The notes beneath the pieces were generated by a model. That model was not told where the DNA came from, did not search any database, and saw only the letters and a program-made list of their open reading frames with translations. DNA of 64,000 bases, from NCBI GenBank assembly GCA_038501195.1, contig JBBPUQ010000010.1, forward strand, positions 17,501 through 81,500. The letters are read 5' to 3'. Position numbers and translations under genes: made by a program. The DNA is from Nemania diffusa (taxonomy: Eukaryota > Ascomycota > Sordariomycetes > Xylariales > Xylariaceae). Positions 22,746-36,116 of the stretch are shown one piece after another (position 1 is the first letter of the stretch; the number at the start of each line of letters is the position of its first letter).

Positions 22746-25700
22746 CTACAGATAGGGCATCCAGAGTGCATCGCACTGTGCCAGATTCATCGGGTTCACC
22801 GCTCTAGCGATAAGGTCGATGACAGTCTGGTTTGCGGGAAGGCTCCCAACAGCTGGCTGTGCCAAGCTGAGTGCTCGTTTGACTACCATGTCACAATTTG
22901 TCTGAACAGTTTCACGAAGCTGTGTCTCGTTGAGGTGGATGGCCCGGTGGCTGCTGGTAAACCAAAATATCACCTCATCCCGCACAAGCAACGTCAAGGC
23001 ATGCTCGAGCTCAAATTCCGGCTCTGTGAGGCAGCGGGCAATGGCCATTATAGAGCAACTGAAGATACCTTCAGTAGCCAGAGGGCCCATTAAAGTCTGT
23101 AGGTTAGGGGAGAGACGGAAGGGTACCGGCTCTGGGTTGTGGAAGAAAGGTTTGCCGGGGGCCATGAGCGACATCAGCTCAGAACCCCAAATCTTGCCGG
23201 AGCCTCGCGCAATATTCATTTTGTGAGGGTATCGTCCCGTCATGAATAAGATGTACGTCATGAAAGTGAGGGCAGAGAGCTGGTATGAAAACCGTCGGCG
23301 GAACAGCCAGAAGTCTGAATATTCCGGAAAGATAGACTGGAAATACTCTAGCGCGACAGTGTGAGGTACCCACTTCTCCTGAATCGCCGAGAAGACCTCA
23401 AGGCGGGCTGTCGTCGATTGGTCGGGTGGTTTCTGAACAACATGGTTAGTCGGTAAATCCGGCATACGTTCTTGAGTACTTACAGTTCCTTTAGGCTCAA
23501 TGAGGCCCCTTAGTTTCTCCATCGTGAACATCACCGGCTCATCCTTTAGCATCCCATTGCGCCGACAGTGATCCTCATAGATGCCCTGTAGGGTTATGTA
23601 TGAAGTATCCTCTTGCACAATTCTTATGTGAGGTGCTAGAGGGATCATTAGAGGGACTGTGAATTGCAAATCACGTCGACGGCTCTCCTTTTTCTTGGCT
23701 AGGGTCTGATTTAGATGTCGGAAGAGCTGGAGAATTCTTTCTTCTCGACGGCAATGCCGAGCAGCGGGATGCTGTATGGCAAACGGGTGTATGCTTCCAT
23801 CATGGCCACGTATCTTAAGTCGACGGTGAGACACACCGATGGCTCTCACAAGATCTACATTAGGGAGGAACCGATCGACACGGATGAAATCTTGATTCTT
23901 GTCCTTGTGTTGTAGATACTGTCCAGGAACTTCGACATCGTCAAATTTGAGGTAGCGAAATTCGCTGAGATGTCGAGAGTACGATTCGAGATGGGCAGTC
24001 GGATTCCTAAGGTCAAGCTTTTCCTCGAATTTGTCACGCCATTTTCGCAGCTTATGGATGTATTCGTACATCGTAGGTTTGACCGTCACGAAGTCCTGTT
24101 CAAATGATGTTTTGATGTGGGCTGGGAGAATTGTCTCCGCAAATCGCGTGATGTTGGTTTCTGTTGCATTTGGTAACTTCACGTCTTTCGCGTAAGAGGC
24201 CGGCATGCGACTAACATAAGCTAGGCCGTCGTTAAGAAGTGCAACAATCAGGCGATATGCATCTTCATCAGGTGGGCATTTGAAAAACTTCTGGATCTGA
24301 TCGACCATAGTTTCCATAGATAAAGCAAGAAGAGGAAAGGCTGTTTTGAGAACAGACATAATCTCCTCGGTAAGCTCCCAAGGTGGTTTCTTTTGGCCGG
24401 TCGCTGAAGCAGCGCCGTCCTTGGTAGATTGTAACTGCTGCTCACTGTTAGGTGCAGGCGCTGCACTGCTGCCAACTCCATTCGCCTCGGGTTGTTCCGT
24501 TTTATGCTGTACGTTGTTACCTCCATTTGATGTTTGTGGCCGGGATGGTGGCTCGACTTTAGTTTGAGCATGTTCTTGTTTAGTCTGAGAAGGGGAGCTG
24601 GCGGCTTTTTTGCTCGCCGCAGCAGATTGGGCGCGCTGACGCGCCTTCTCTTTAGCCTCCTGGTTTTTCTTAATCATTAGCATATCTTCCCGGTTGGTCC
24701 TCAGTTGGAAATAAAGAGACTGTGGATAGGCTTTAGCAATTTTAAGGAGTATCCCGTGGACCTTGGGTGCTTCCTTGTGGCCAAGACCAGTCAATAGTTG
24801 CGGAATGAACGTGATCCAATACCAGACTGGAGTTTCCCCTTTATGATCATCAAAACCTGCTGCTATTGTCCCGTTCGAATCATCCAGACTTAGCAACCAG
24901 AGGATGCGTGCGATTAGCTTTCGAGCTTTGCTACTCTTATAACTGCCGATCGCTTGGAGATATGAGCATACAGCTTGCCGGGCAGAGTTAGTATCTGATG
25001 GGTCTGCCTTGAATTTCCGGTCGTTAAAGTAGCCCCATTCAGCCCAAGCCTTAGCTTTGCTAATATCGTAGTATAATGCCGTCCCATAAGCTCCATCAGC
25101 ATCGTTGTGTTGTCCTAGTTTCTCGAGAAACATGCCCTTAAGAGTATAGAATTCCGCCTTCTGCTGATTGTTGAAATAGTTTAGGTTGGTGTTGTTGATA
25201 ACATCCAAACCACTCGAAAGCTCATCGGGGTTCTCATAATGGCATCTGGCCTGCTCCCGCAACTTTAGGAAAGCTTCCTGTATCTCAATATTTGGAAGAG
25301 TATAAATCCGGCTGAGTTGATTTATGCACACTTCGGGAAGACTGTGTTTTCGGGCAACGTGTGCAAATCTGTTAATTATCCATGCGGTCTCGTGGTAGCC
25401 ACGGTATGCGAACGATGCTCCGTTTGCGTTCTGGCCTTGTGGCGGCAGCAATTGCAGATAAGTGCTATTGATCAGACCGAAAATATGCTGCCGCCAAGTG
25501 ACTAGATCTTGCCAGTCGGTGATATCATCCCAGGTGTTAGGCAGACGGTCTCTCCAGGCACCAAGCAGAAGTTTCAACTCGCCAGACTTGACGTCCAGAT
25601 TGTTTTGGGTAGTGTTTGCCAAGCTCTGGCATATGACACTAGCATCATGGAGCTCTACGAGCTGTTGGAAGTTATGCAGCATTGGAATATGCGCAGCAGT

Positions 25701-28700
25701 CAGACGTTTGGGTAGTTGATGCCACTTCCGAATCGCTAGCTGGATAGCTTCATCGCAGACGCGAGTAAAGTCCTGGCCCGATTCTTGCTTATTGTGGAAT
25801 TTAAGTAGCGACATGAAACCTTGAAAGAACGTTCGTCGAGAGGTTGGAGCATCCATTACACCCTTGATAAGCTGGTCTAGACTATCACGATGTTCTTGTG
25901 TTTGCCACATTTCAATATTTCTCCACGCGCATTCGAGTAGGAGATCTTGTAGGTTTTCATGTTTGGCAAAGTCTTGCAAGATCTCCCATTGCTGAAGCTT
26001 TTGCGCACAGAGCACCCAATGATCTTCCCATAGCATATATTCGCCCTGAGAGAAAGGAATGACGCCCGTACGAGCCTTGATTTGGGCGGCCTCATACATT
26101 TTCTGAGCCTTGTCCCACATTCCATTTTGTTCGTATGACAACGCAGCATTGGTTTCAACAAACTGACATCGCCGACGCCATGTTCCATAGAATAGGTCAT
26201 CTTCCTTTAGATTCGAATATAGCTCAACAAGCGCATCAAGGGTACTTTCTCTAACGGTGACAGAGTCGATCTCTGGCTTGATAGCAGATTTCTCTAGCTG
26301 AACCATGGCCGTATACCACACATCATAGGTCTTGGCCCCGAATTTTAGAATGTGTGGAGGGATTCTACATTCTGGCCACGATTTAGCTGCCCCTGCTAGC
26401 ATGGTTTGCACAACGTTTGGGCGTTTATCCATTTGGCGGGAATGATAGTCTTTGGAGAGCAAAATGACTAGCCCTTTCTCGATGTCGGTCTTCTCTTCTC
26501 GTACAGTAGCAGCCCAAAACATCGGAAACAGGCTGATCCAAAGCTCATGAGCTAAATTACTATCAACATGCTGAAGCTGCGCAATTGGCTCTACCACGTC
26601 TCGTAGCTTGACTTCGCCAAGTTCGGAAATAAATCTTCTATGGTTAACCATGAACGTGTCATACTTATCATCCGCCATTGCGCTGGGTTCTCTCGCATCT
26701 TTAGCATAGGGGTTGAATACGAGAGAGGCGGGTAGTGTCCGGAAATCCTCGTGATGGAGTTGAATATTAGCGTTCATTTCGACTGCCCCAAGGAGAAGTT
26801 GGTTGGCTTGGGCTAGCCAGAACGAATCCGCAAGTGTGTCCCAGTTTTGTGCTGTGATTACATACGATAGTCGAGCTGTTGCAGTTTTGGAAAGGCTCTT
26901 GTCGAAGATAGACATAAACCGATTGCGCATCTCGACATCTTGTGCGCGAGTTCCAATCAAGAATGCATGTTCCATACGCACTGTAAGCTCCGTGCGAGTA
27001 ATCTTCGGGTCTTCGTAGATACGGATCACCAGGTCAAGGAATTTTGCCAACATCGTTTGATCACTGCGGTGTTCAAACGAAAGCATCTTGTGCAGCACGG
27101 CGGTTTTCTCCTTCAAAGTAGGCCAGGTACCCTCAGCTCTAAATACCCAGGCTTCGACCATCTCCAAGATTTTCTCGCAAAGTGCGTTGTCTTGTGATTT
27201 CTCGACAAGGGTCGCCAGAACACTAAGGAATGGCCTTCGATTATCAGCTAGACTTTCCATACGCATTGCTGTTACTTCGATTGCCTTGATCATCAGGTCA
27301 GTCTGAACCTTCAGGTCGTAGGGTGTCATTTCCCCACTCTGTGCATTTTGCTCTTGTGGGCGCATTGCATTCACGCTGAGCTGATGCGAAGTAACGCTAG
27401 ACCAATGCTGAACATGGTCTCTCGCAAGTTTCGTCTGTAAAGCCTTCATTAGGGCCGTGATATGTTGATCAATCATTGCAGGTTTGCGACGCCCGAGTGA
27501 CCATAGAATATTGACACCAGCACCATATTGAGAATTAGCCATTGTCTCTGTCGCAATAGTAGACAAAAAGGTGATGATCTCCGATGTAGGTGTTTCTAGT
27601 TCGCCTTCCGCATCTGCATCCTCCATGGGAACATCCTCGGGCACAGCTTCTAGTACTCGTTGTACCGTAGACTTAATGTCATGGCCAACATCGAATTCTT
27701 TGCTAGCGAAATGTAGGCAGTCTTGGATTTCTGGATTTTCCGTCTTGAGGGCTTTATCGAGCACCTTCTGCACAGATGACATACTTCTCAAAATCCACTC
27801 GTCCGATTTCGAATTAAGAATGATGCGTACGACTTGGAGAGTGTTGATAATGTTTGTAATAAACTTCTCGTCAAAATTGTCCTTGTCAGAAGGATCAGCG
27901 TTTAGAATTTTCGCTGTTCTATCACTAGCTAGAATCACATCCGTGATAGTAGGGAATAGGTCAACGTCCAGATCACCCCAACATTTAGGCTGTAGAAGGT
28001 TGTAGAGAAGCGACATTGCTTTCATACAAAGTTCTGTAGACTGAGAAGGTAGGACCTGGCCTGGCCCAGTGAGGTCTTTTGGCTTCACCGAAGGAAGTTT
28101 ATACCTCTCGTTCAACTGAGCAATAAATTCAATCAGGTACTTGATCATCTTTAGTCGAAAGGGTGGAGGGATTTGAAACTCTACCCGCTCAACTGGGGCA
28201 GTCTGCCGAGCAGTAGGAGGGGATGTTGTGGATATATCACTCTCTAACTTTCGTTTCCTTGAATTCGGAGATTCTGAGAATGCCCTCAGGGATGCACTGG
28301 GTTTCCCTCCGATCCGCCTTTGTTCCCACTCCCAGATTAGCCACATCATATTAAGCGCTAGCTTCTTGCTCTCGTTAGAAGACGCCTGAGGTGAAGACAC
28401 TTTGCGAAGCGAAGTTATGATCAACAGAGCAAACTTATCTCTAGATTCATAAAATAGCTCAGGGTGTCTAACAAGGAAATGGAAAATATTCGTCATTTGT
28501 TGAGCATTCTGGCCCTCTTCCGCTAAAATACGTCGCGGTGCCATGGCCCATACAGCGTTGCGGTCCCCAGGTACGCTATTACATCGCTTAGGGAGTACAG
28601 GAGCCATGAGCTCCAAAGCCTGCGTAACGAGTGCACGACCTTCGTTTTGGTTCGTCCTCAAAAGGGAATAGTACACCTGGGTCACTATTTTAGGGGGCGT

Positions 28701-31700
28701 TTCATAATGTGCAATGAAGTATCCTATGACAACGTAGGCGGCATGCTTGTTTATAACGTCGTCGAGCCGAATGTAGGTCCAGCCAAATTTGATAATATCC
28801 TTTCTAGCATCCTGGAGGATGGCGTGGTGATACTTGACAAGCATAGCAGACAACTGCAGAACTTCCATTCGCGTGTGATCGATTCCTGGCTGGGCAAGGT
28901 CCTCTTGAGGGTCTCCAAGATTAACTTTCCATATCTTCACATTGATGGCATCGATTAACGACCTATCCATGAGCCTTTGAGGGCGGGGAGTATTTGAAGG
29001 ACCCCGGTGTCGCATGACGTCCATTGCAACAATGGGATTGACAATGTTGTGAAGTAGGAAACACTTTGTCTGCTGCCTGACATTCTTTCCAGCGTATATA
29101 TCAAGGCAACGCATGATAATAGACTTCCAGAATTCAATTGAATCGCTGGAGATGACGTGGCTATATAGGTACGCAAGAACGGACGGAGTGAGGCGGAGTT
29201 CCTCGGCAGTGATGGAGTCGATGAGACTAAATAGAGGATCGAGGTCTCTAGGCTTCAGTGATAATGACTTGGTAAAAATGCCCATCAATTGTTCTACAGC
29301 TTGGTCGGCAGGCAATCGTAGATTTGGAGGAAGATCGTTAATACGAAGATGGCGCTCGAGGTCTTTCCCGATCTGTTTCAATGCATTGATGGTGTCCCTC
29401 CGCTCCATCCAGCCTCGTGTGTCTTCAAATTGAGCTAGTGAATCGAGGACATTGACAGTATTGATAGCTACCACAAATCTGGTATCCTTGGGGCTGTTCC
29501 ATATTTGGGTACAGAATGAGATCAGGGGCTCAAGATTGGCAGTGGCACTATCGCGAAGTGGTTTGCTATCAGGATGTAGAAGCACTTGAGCAAGGAACCG
29601 GCCGTACTTCATATCCTCCAACTTCCCACTCAGAAAACTCCAAACTTCGTTGGGATAACGGTTGAGAAACTTGTATAAAGGAGGACGGAAAGGGCTGTGA
29701 TGAGTCCGTCGCAGCTTATCTTCAAGCTCAAGGCAAGTGTCGATGAGTCTTTCTTTAAACTGCTCTGCCGCTGGCGGTAATAGATGAAAGATGTAGAAAA
29801 CAGCTGCGATAACCTTCATCTGATTATGCTGCTCGAAAAAGGTGAAGGAGATTTGCTGCAGAAAATTTGAGTCTGCGAGTACCTTAATGTGATCAAGTAG
29901 TCGAGCTCCTATCTCGACCTTGAAATACGTTGTTAGCAGACGTAAGAGTCTTGCGAGGTTGTCCAGTCCATGGGTGCTGAGCCTTTTGGCATCCTGCAAG
30001 TTAGCTAGGACAGGCCGGAGCCCTTGCTGAAGCAGATCCTTTGGTAGCTTATTGGTTTGCAAAAGAACAGCCTTGATAGCGTCATTAGCAGCTTCGATCG
30101 TAGGTTTTGACTCCGAGTACAAGCATTTGAAGAAGACAGATACAACTCTCGTCCGTGTAGGATTGTTTTGGCCTTTCTGGAAGTCCTCAAAGCTCATAGC
30201 CTTACTCAGAATCTTAATGCAAGCTACGCGAAGGTTGACGATCGATTCATGTGTCCTAAACTCTGCAGGCTTACCAGCCAAAGACTCGTCAGTAGCGTCA
30301 GCAAGAGCAAGAGACTCCATTAGCAAGCGATTGAGATGGTCGTCAAACGAAACGAAGTTGCTTTTCAAGCTCATGTAATAAGCGATCGCGTCAATATATC
30401 CAATTTGAGTTGCGAAGGGTAAAGCTCGCAGCGGCTTAGCGTAGATGGGTGACAACAGACGATCCTTATGGGGCTCAACTAATTCCCATATTTCTGCCTT
30501 TGTCGCGTGGGCAATAATTTCAAGGGATCTCCGAGCTGTGCCTCGGACGTGCTTGTTCATATGTGATAGCTCGTCATTAAACAGCATACAAATTTGCGAT
30601 AAACGAATTTCCTTCTGTTGCGACTGCACTTGTTGGGTTGGCGCAGGCAGGGCGTCTTCCTTTTTCACGTTCTTAGTAATCCGATGTAAAAGGACTTCAA
30701 GAGTGATTTGAGCGGAACTGCGAGTCTTCTCTGGAAGGTCCTGTGGCATGTCTTTAATGACATATAGAAGAGCCCTGATGAGCTCCAACTTTTTGTCTGT
30801 GAGCCATTGTTCCCCAAGCTCGACCTGGTCAAGAACGTATTTGATTCCAAGCGTGCCACCAGCCTTAGTATACCATTCCTCCTCAAAACACGCGTGACAA
30901 AACGTTTTACCGAGATGATGGAAGAAGTTCAAACGGCCGATTTCGCTCTCACTTCCAAAGATTGTGACCGTGGAGTCATAAACCGCCCGTATGGCTCGGA
31001 AGGCAGCGTCTCGTACCTCGGGAAGCTCTGATGCGAGCGATTCAACGATAGCATCTGCAAGAACGCGAGCATCAATGACAAGAGGCCCTTCCCCAGCCTT
31101 GACGTCAAATGCACAGGTATCCTTCTTAATATCGACCAAGCCACGGCCAATCTCGATAATGGTGAAATGCCGACAAATATTCATGAGAAATACATCAGCC
31201 TCCTCGCGGAATTCAGGAAGTGATTCGGCAAACATAATTGCCTTGATGAGCCGCTTCATGACAGTATCCTCCTCGTACTTCTTGCCAACAGAGCGTTCCT
31301 TATTCCATGTGTCGAAGGCAGCAAAATCAGATGCGGGTGATTTGGCCAATAGATCCTGAGCCTGAAGACGGACGAGTCGCGGAAGATCTTCGGGTAGATG
31401 ATCGACACCAATACGCAACTTGATCTGGGTTTTAATGAGTTGTAGTGCTTGCTTCTTATAATATCCATCTTGTTGTTTTGCTGTGTTGAGTTTTGATGGT
31501 TTCGGGGCTTCCATAAGTTTACGGATTGCAAAATCGATACCAAGTCCAGCTGGGAAAGCTCGGTCTCTCTTGGATCCTATGAGCCGCATATCGAAACTTG
31601 CTGGATCATCCGCATAGCGCTGATAATTTACCGGAAGCGTCTCGGTCATGAATTTCCGATTCCTACCGCCCAGCTTACCCAGGATCCGCATTGTTGTATG

Positions 31701-34538
31701 AGCATGGAAATGACTGTATGGGTGTGGTTTCAGATGTTCAAACAGTGCATTCATTAGCTCTTCAATTACTGGTGCCATGATAGGATCCAGATAGTCGGCA
31801 GTAAGGTTATCGACACATAATTCAAGAGTACGAAGCCCTTGGCCCACCAAGTCTGTTCCGGCCCGAAGAGCAACAACAAGAGGTCGCATTAGAAAGCTCA
31901 AATGCGGCAGAAGGTTGCTGAGGCGGGCGGGAACTGTAAGGCAAAGTTCAACGTAGAGATCCCGCTCAGCTGGCCTCCGAGCGGCCATGAGCAAATTGTT
32001 AAGCACATCAAGCAACATCTCAAGCAAAGGCAGAATCTGCTTGTAGAGATGCTCGAATTTCCCACCCCCAATGCTTCTGAACAGAGAGCGGAGGAGTAGA
32101 AAATAATTCATGGGCTCCTCCGCTTTCGTCGAGAGATCGATTGACTTTGTCACAATGTCAACAACGTGAGGAAGAAGCACCTGCTCATTCTGGGTTGCAA
32201 AAAGGGTGACCGCCATAAATGCCAACTTGAAGAGGCGGAGTAAGATTGAAGACTTTTTTACGTCTGCAGATCCTACGTCTTCAATTCTCCCCATCAGAAA
32301 TTTTAATAGCATTCCGCAGAAACTCGGAGATGTTGCCTCACTGGCCAGAAAAAACTGAGGAATATGCAGGAGGGCCGTATGCTCAAAAATGATTTCATAG
32401 AGGTGTGGAATCTCTTGTTGGAACACCTCATGAAAAGTGGCAGGATCGATACAATGGAAGACAGTAGCGAAAGTCTCCAAAAGATCTTTTTCTTCCTTAC
32501 TAGAGGATACCATGTAGAAGTTGGCCATATACTCGACTGTAGAGGCGTAGTTAGCCTCGCTAGTGGGTTTCTCAATTTCGTAGTACCGGAAAACATAGGC
32601 TCCCTCACGAAGAAGCTTGACAATAACCTTGACTTCCTCGGCTGTAAAGCCATACGAGACATCTTGCCAATGTGCAGGGGCGTTATGTGAATCGATATTA
32701 ATAGACGCATTGCACGCCTTAAGCTGATAGAAAGTATTCTTAAGCCCGTTCATCAGGTTTTTAAATAAAAACTTGTTGTCTGCCACAGGATCCGCATTCC
32801 TCTCACGCGGGTTCGAGGTCTTGATTGGCATCGCAGTAAAGATATCGATCTCATCCCATTCAGGACGCTCCCCTTCTGCTAAATAAGTTTCAGGCGTTGA
32901 ATCTGTAGCTTGAGGGCCATACTGCTTAGAGAGCTTAACGGCATTCGGGTGCTGCCTATTCATCGCAGCGAATTTGTCACCGATGGCATTGAGGATCATT
33001 AGGAGATAATGCCGAGCGTCGACTTTATTTGACAGTTTGGCAATGCATTCGGCCATATTCAGTAATAACTTTGCACTCATAGTCTGAAAGCTAGTGCCTG
33101 GGAAATTGTCTTGCAGATTTTTGGTGTACACTTCAACTGTCTTCCGGATTTGTTCTGGTGAGAGAGAATCGCGGACGTGGTGTATCAAATCGGCTAACAT
33201 GCTGTAGGCTAACGGTCTCATAGTGTCGTATACCGTCAACCCATCCCCAATTAGAGTCTTCTCTTCGAGTAATTCATCAATTTTCGGCAAAAATATTTTC
33301 CTAAAATTGAAATTGATGATGTGGCGAATCGCAACCAGCAATTCCTTGCGCGCCGCAGATTTCTCTCTAGGGCAATCCTTTAGCAAACGAACGACTATGT
33401 CTGGCAACGTAGGTAAGAAGTCCGCTAGCTGGCTGGAGTATTGGCGAAGTAAGTAGGCCAAAAAACTCATGGTCTTGACTTGGGCTGTTATGAATTCTCC
33501 GAAGGCTGCGCGATTCCTAATGCTCGGACTGACTCCAGTGAAAATAGTTCCTTTTAATTTGGCATCAATATGGGCCGCTTCCTGTGCTTTTGCCTGGAGA
33601 CACAACACCGACTTGATCAAGGGAACAAATAACTTAACATTTTGCTGGATGAGGTTACGATACGTCTGGAACACTGAAACAACTATAATCGGGCACTCGG
33701 AGAGAACCTTGAAGGATTGCATTCCCTTCAACAGGGGACGGCTTTGCTGCTGCAAGTCTTGACCAAGGTCTGTCACGGTGGCGACTGGTGATCCAGGCCG
33801 AGGCGATTGAAAGTTGGTCTGTGTGCTTCCAGGCGTAGAAGGCGGCCCCGGCGCATTCATTGTGAGAGCTGTGTTATCCAACTGCTCCTTCACCACTTTC
33901 TCCATCTGCTCAAAGAGCTCCTGAATCAAGTTTAGGAATGGCTGGACCTTATCCTGCAGCACCTTCGGCTGGTGCCGCATGATGTCGGAGATGATCTTGA
34001 CGCATAGTGTAGCATTTTCCTCGTTGTCATTCCGTACCAGAGTCATGAGAAGATCAACCGCTTCTTTGGCATATTGCTCGAAGGGTTCGGTAGGGGTTTG
34101 ATGGGTAGGCAAGCGATGGAGGATCTCGAGAATGCAATGCCTGAGTTTCTAAATCCAACGTTAGCTCGAGATGCGACGACCGCGCCGTCCACAACCGCTT
34201 ACTTGTTCCACGGATGTACTCTGGAATATGCACGGGCCGCGCAAAGTGTTAATTATTATGGGCATCACCCGAGTGAGGAAATGAGGATAGCCAGGTCCAT
34301 TGGTGTAATGGTCGAGGCTATCACGTAGCGCACAAGCAGCTTCGTATTTGGACTTGGGTTCTATAGAAGAATATACCGTCAGCAGAGAAGGTCGGGAGCG
34401 CACAACACATGCAATGGGCAAGTGTCAATGTGTATATATATATATTGATTCCTCGCTCGAAGGTGCGGGAGCAACAGACTTACCAGTTTCCTGAACAGTC
34501 AACCTCTTGGCTATATCCTCGAGCTGCCCTGCCGACAT
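22746..34538 (-). CDS. TRA1: TRA1, PIKK-family scaffold of SAGA and NuA4
   Basis: A 3854-aa member of the phosphatidylinositol-3-kinase-related kinase family without kinase activity. It is the activator-binding subunit shared by the SAGA and NuA4 histone acetyltransferase complexes in the nucleus. Exons in reading order: 34484-34538, 34203-34360, 23484-34148, 22746-23432. The start [13 protein letters not shown] is the first ATG of a spliced first exon; the long frame alone would begin too late. Most of the protein is HEAT/TPR repeat (FAT region near the C-terminal third), followed by a low-complexity Ala/Lys/Gln linker (about 24330-24660), the pseudokinase (from about 24000 down) that lacks visible HRD and DFG motifs, and a C-terminal FATC end finishing in WMPYL. 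The last intron (51 nt) is in frame and stop-free. One gene of this type per genome is usual. Confidence 0.97.
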
Positions 34539-36116
34539 GATGGCGGTCATGCATGTGCGCAGTATGCCTCATATGAATGGGCATTCCAGTTCTAAGAAGC
34601 CCTATTTCACACGAAATGTACAACGCGTAGGGGTGATAGTTAGGATCGTAGTGGAAAAAAGTGAAGTTGTTCGGGGAGAGAAGCTGGCAAGGCGTAGTTG
34701 CGACTTAGGTACGCAGTGTGTACGGCTTGGGCTAGTTAACCAGGGTCCTAGGATGCGATGCAGTACACAGTTAGTGTTGTTGATGAAGCATCTGGTCGCT
34801 TGAGCGTATATGGAGTAGGTCGCAGCGGAATTAAATGAAGAATAGAAATCCGATTGGATTAAAGAGTATCGTGAAGAGAACAAGAGAGCTGCGACCCGGA
34901 AAGATGGAAAGTGAACATGGGATTGCAGGTAGCTAGATGCACCATGGCAAAAGATTAAAACCTCCAGAGACACTGACATATTCACCAGATTGGGGGACGC
35001 AAGCTGCCAATATGTACATATACAACGCTAGGCTTCACGTTTTACCGGCCGATCCAAAACTCTAATTGGCTCAAACTCTCTCTAGCTTAGGTAATGTACT
35101 TGGCTCCTAGCTACCTACGTACAGTAGGTACACAGTAAACCGTGGATCAGAGACGCGTTGATAAGATAACATCTTATCAACCCACGTTCCAGGTGGGGGG
35201 AGGAACCCGGTGGATTTAGGTAGGTAGTGGGCACCTTACCCCGGCCTAGCTACGCGTAGGTAACTACAGGTAGGTAGGTAGGTAAGTAGGTATGACCTGT
35301 ATTCAACTTATTACAGCAGATTTCGAGCGAAGCAGCCATCTACGGTGGCCCACAGCCCTTACTGGGCCAAAACCTATACACTTAACACTATATTCCTTGA
35401 TCTGATCAACTTTCCAGCTTTTAACGCAAGTTATTCAGCGATACTAACGCTTAAAAAATTGAAAAAATTAGAACCAAAAAAAGCTTTCAATTGCGCATTT
35501 AACAAAGCTATTTATTTCAGAAATCGATGCTATAATAGGTTCTATTTTAATGTAAGCATAACCTAGGTTCTATATATAATATGTACTAAAGCATAACTGT
35601 GCAGCTATAAAAATACTGCCCTACTACATGATCTAAGCTAGATCGGGATATGCACTAAACTTTGTTCGGATTAATCGACTTAGACTAAACTAGATTGGGT
35701 CAATATAACAGCTGTGGGCCACCGTAGCCATCTCCCGTTTCATTACTGTCTGCAAGGCCCTATTACCATATTTGTTCCTTTATTTCTTCTTTCCGACGAG
35801 ACCTCAGCCTGTCTAGTACTCTTATCTTTAAGACGAGGTACCCACCTCCTACTTACCTCGTAAGTCCCTTCCGTGATAATGATAGTACCTGTCCTCCGTA
35901 CTCGGACTTACACACAATCGTATAAGAATCGCCCATTCACATCTGCACTAGAGTTTCTTTTACACGTCAGAAAGCCGCAAGAGTTCCGCGATCCAGACAT
36001 TTCATACCCGAAGTACACTCATATCATGTTTGTATAGTTCGTCGCGAAAAGGCAAATTACACTAAAAGAAAACAGAACGACATATTCTTGTAAAGACGCG
36101 TATCCTCTTTCCAGCC
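34539..36116. other. Divergent intergenic region with a MITE
   Basis: Promoter region between TRA1 (minus) and the cyclotransferase gene (plus). It contains TAGG runs at 35264-35290 and a short inverted-repeat element at 35342-35725 (own entry). No other coding signal. Confidence 0.6.
35342..35725. mobile_element. MITE with 15-bp TIRs and 8-bp target duplication (hAT-type)
   Basis: A 384-bp non-coding AT-rich element. Its ends are perfect inverted repeats, ACGGTGGCCCACAGC (35342-35356) and GCTGTGGGCCACCGT (35711-35725). It is flanked on both sides by AGCCATCT (35334-35341 and 35726-35733), an 8-bp direct repeat. Eight-base target duplications are typical of hAT transposons. No transposase is coded, so it would depend on one elsewhere. 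The perfect ends and duplication suggest a fairly recent insertion. Confidence 0.85.
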
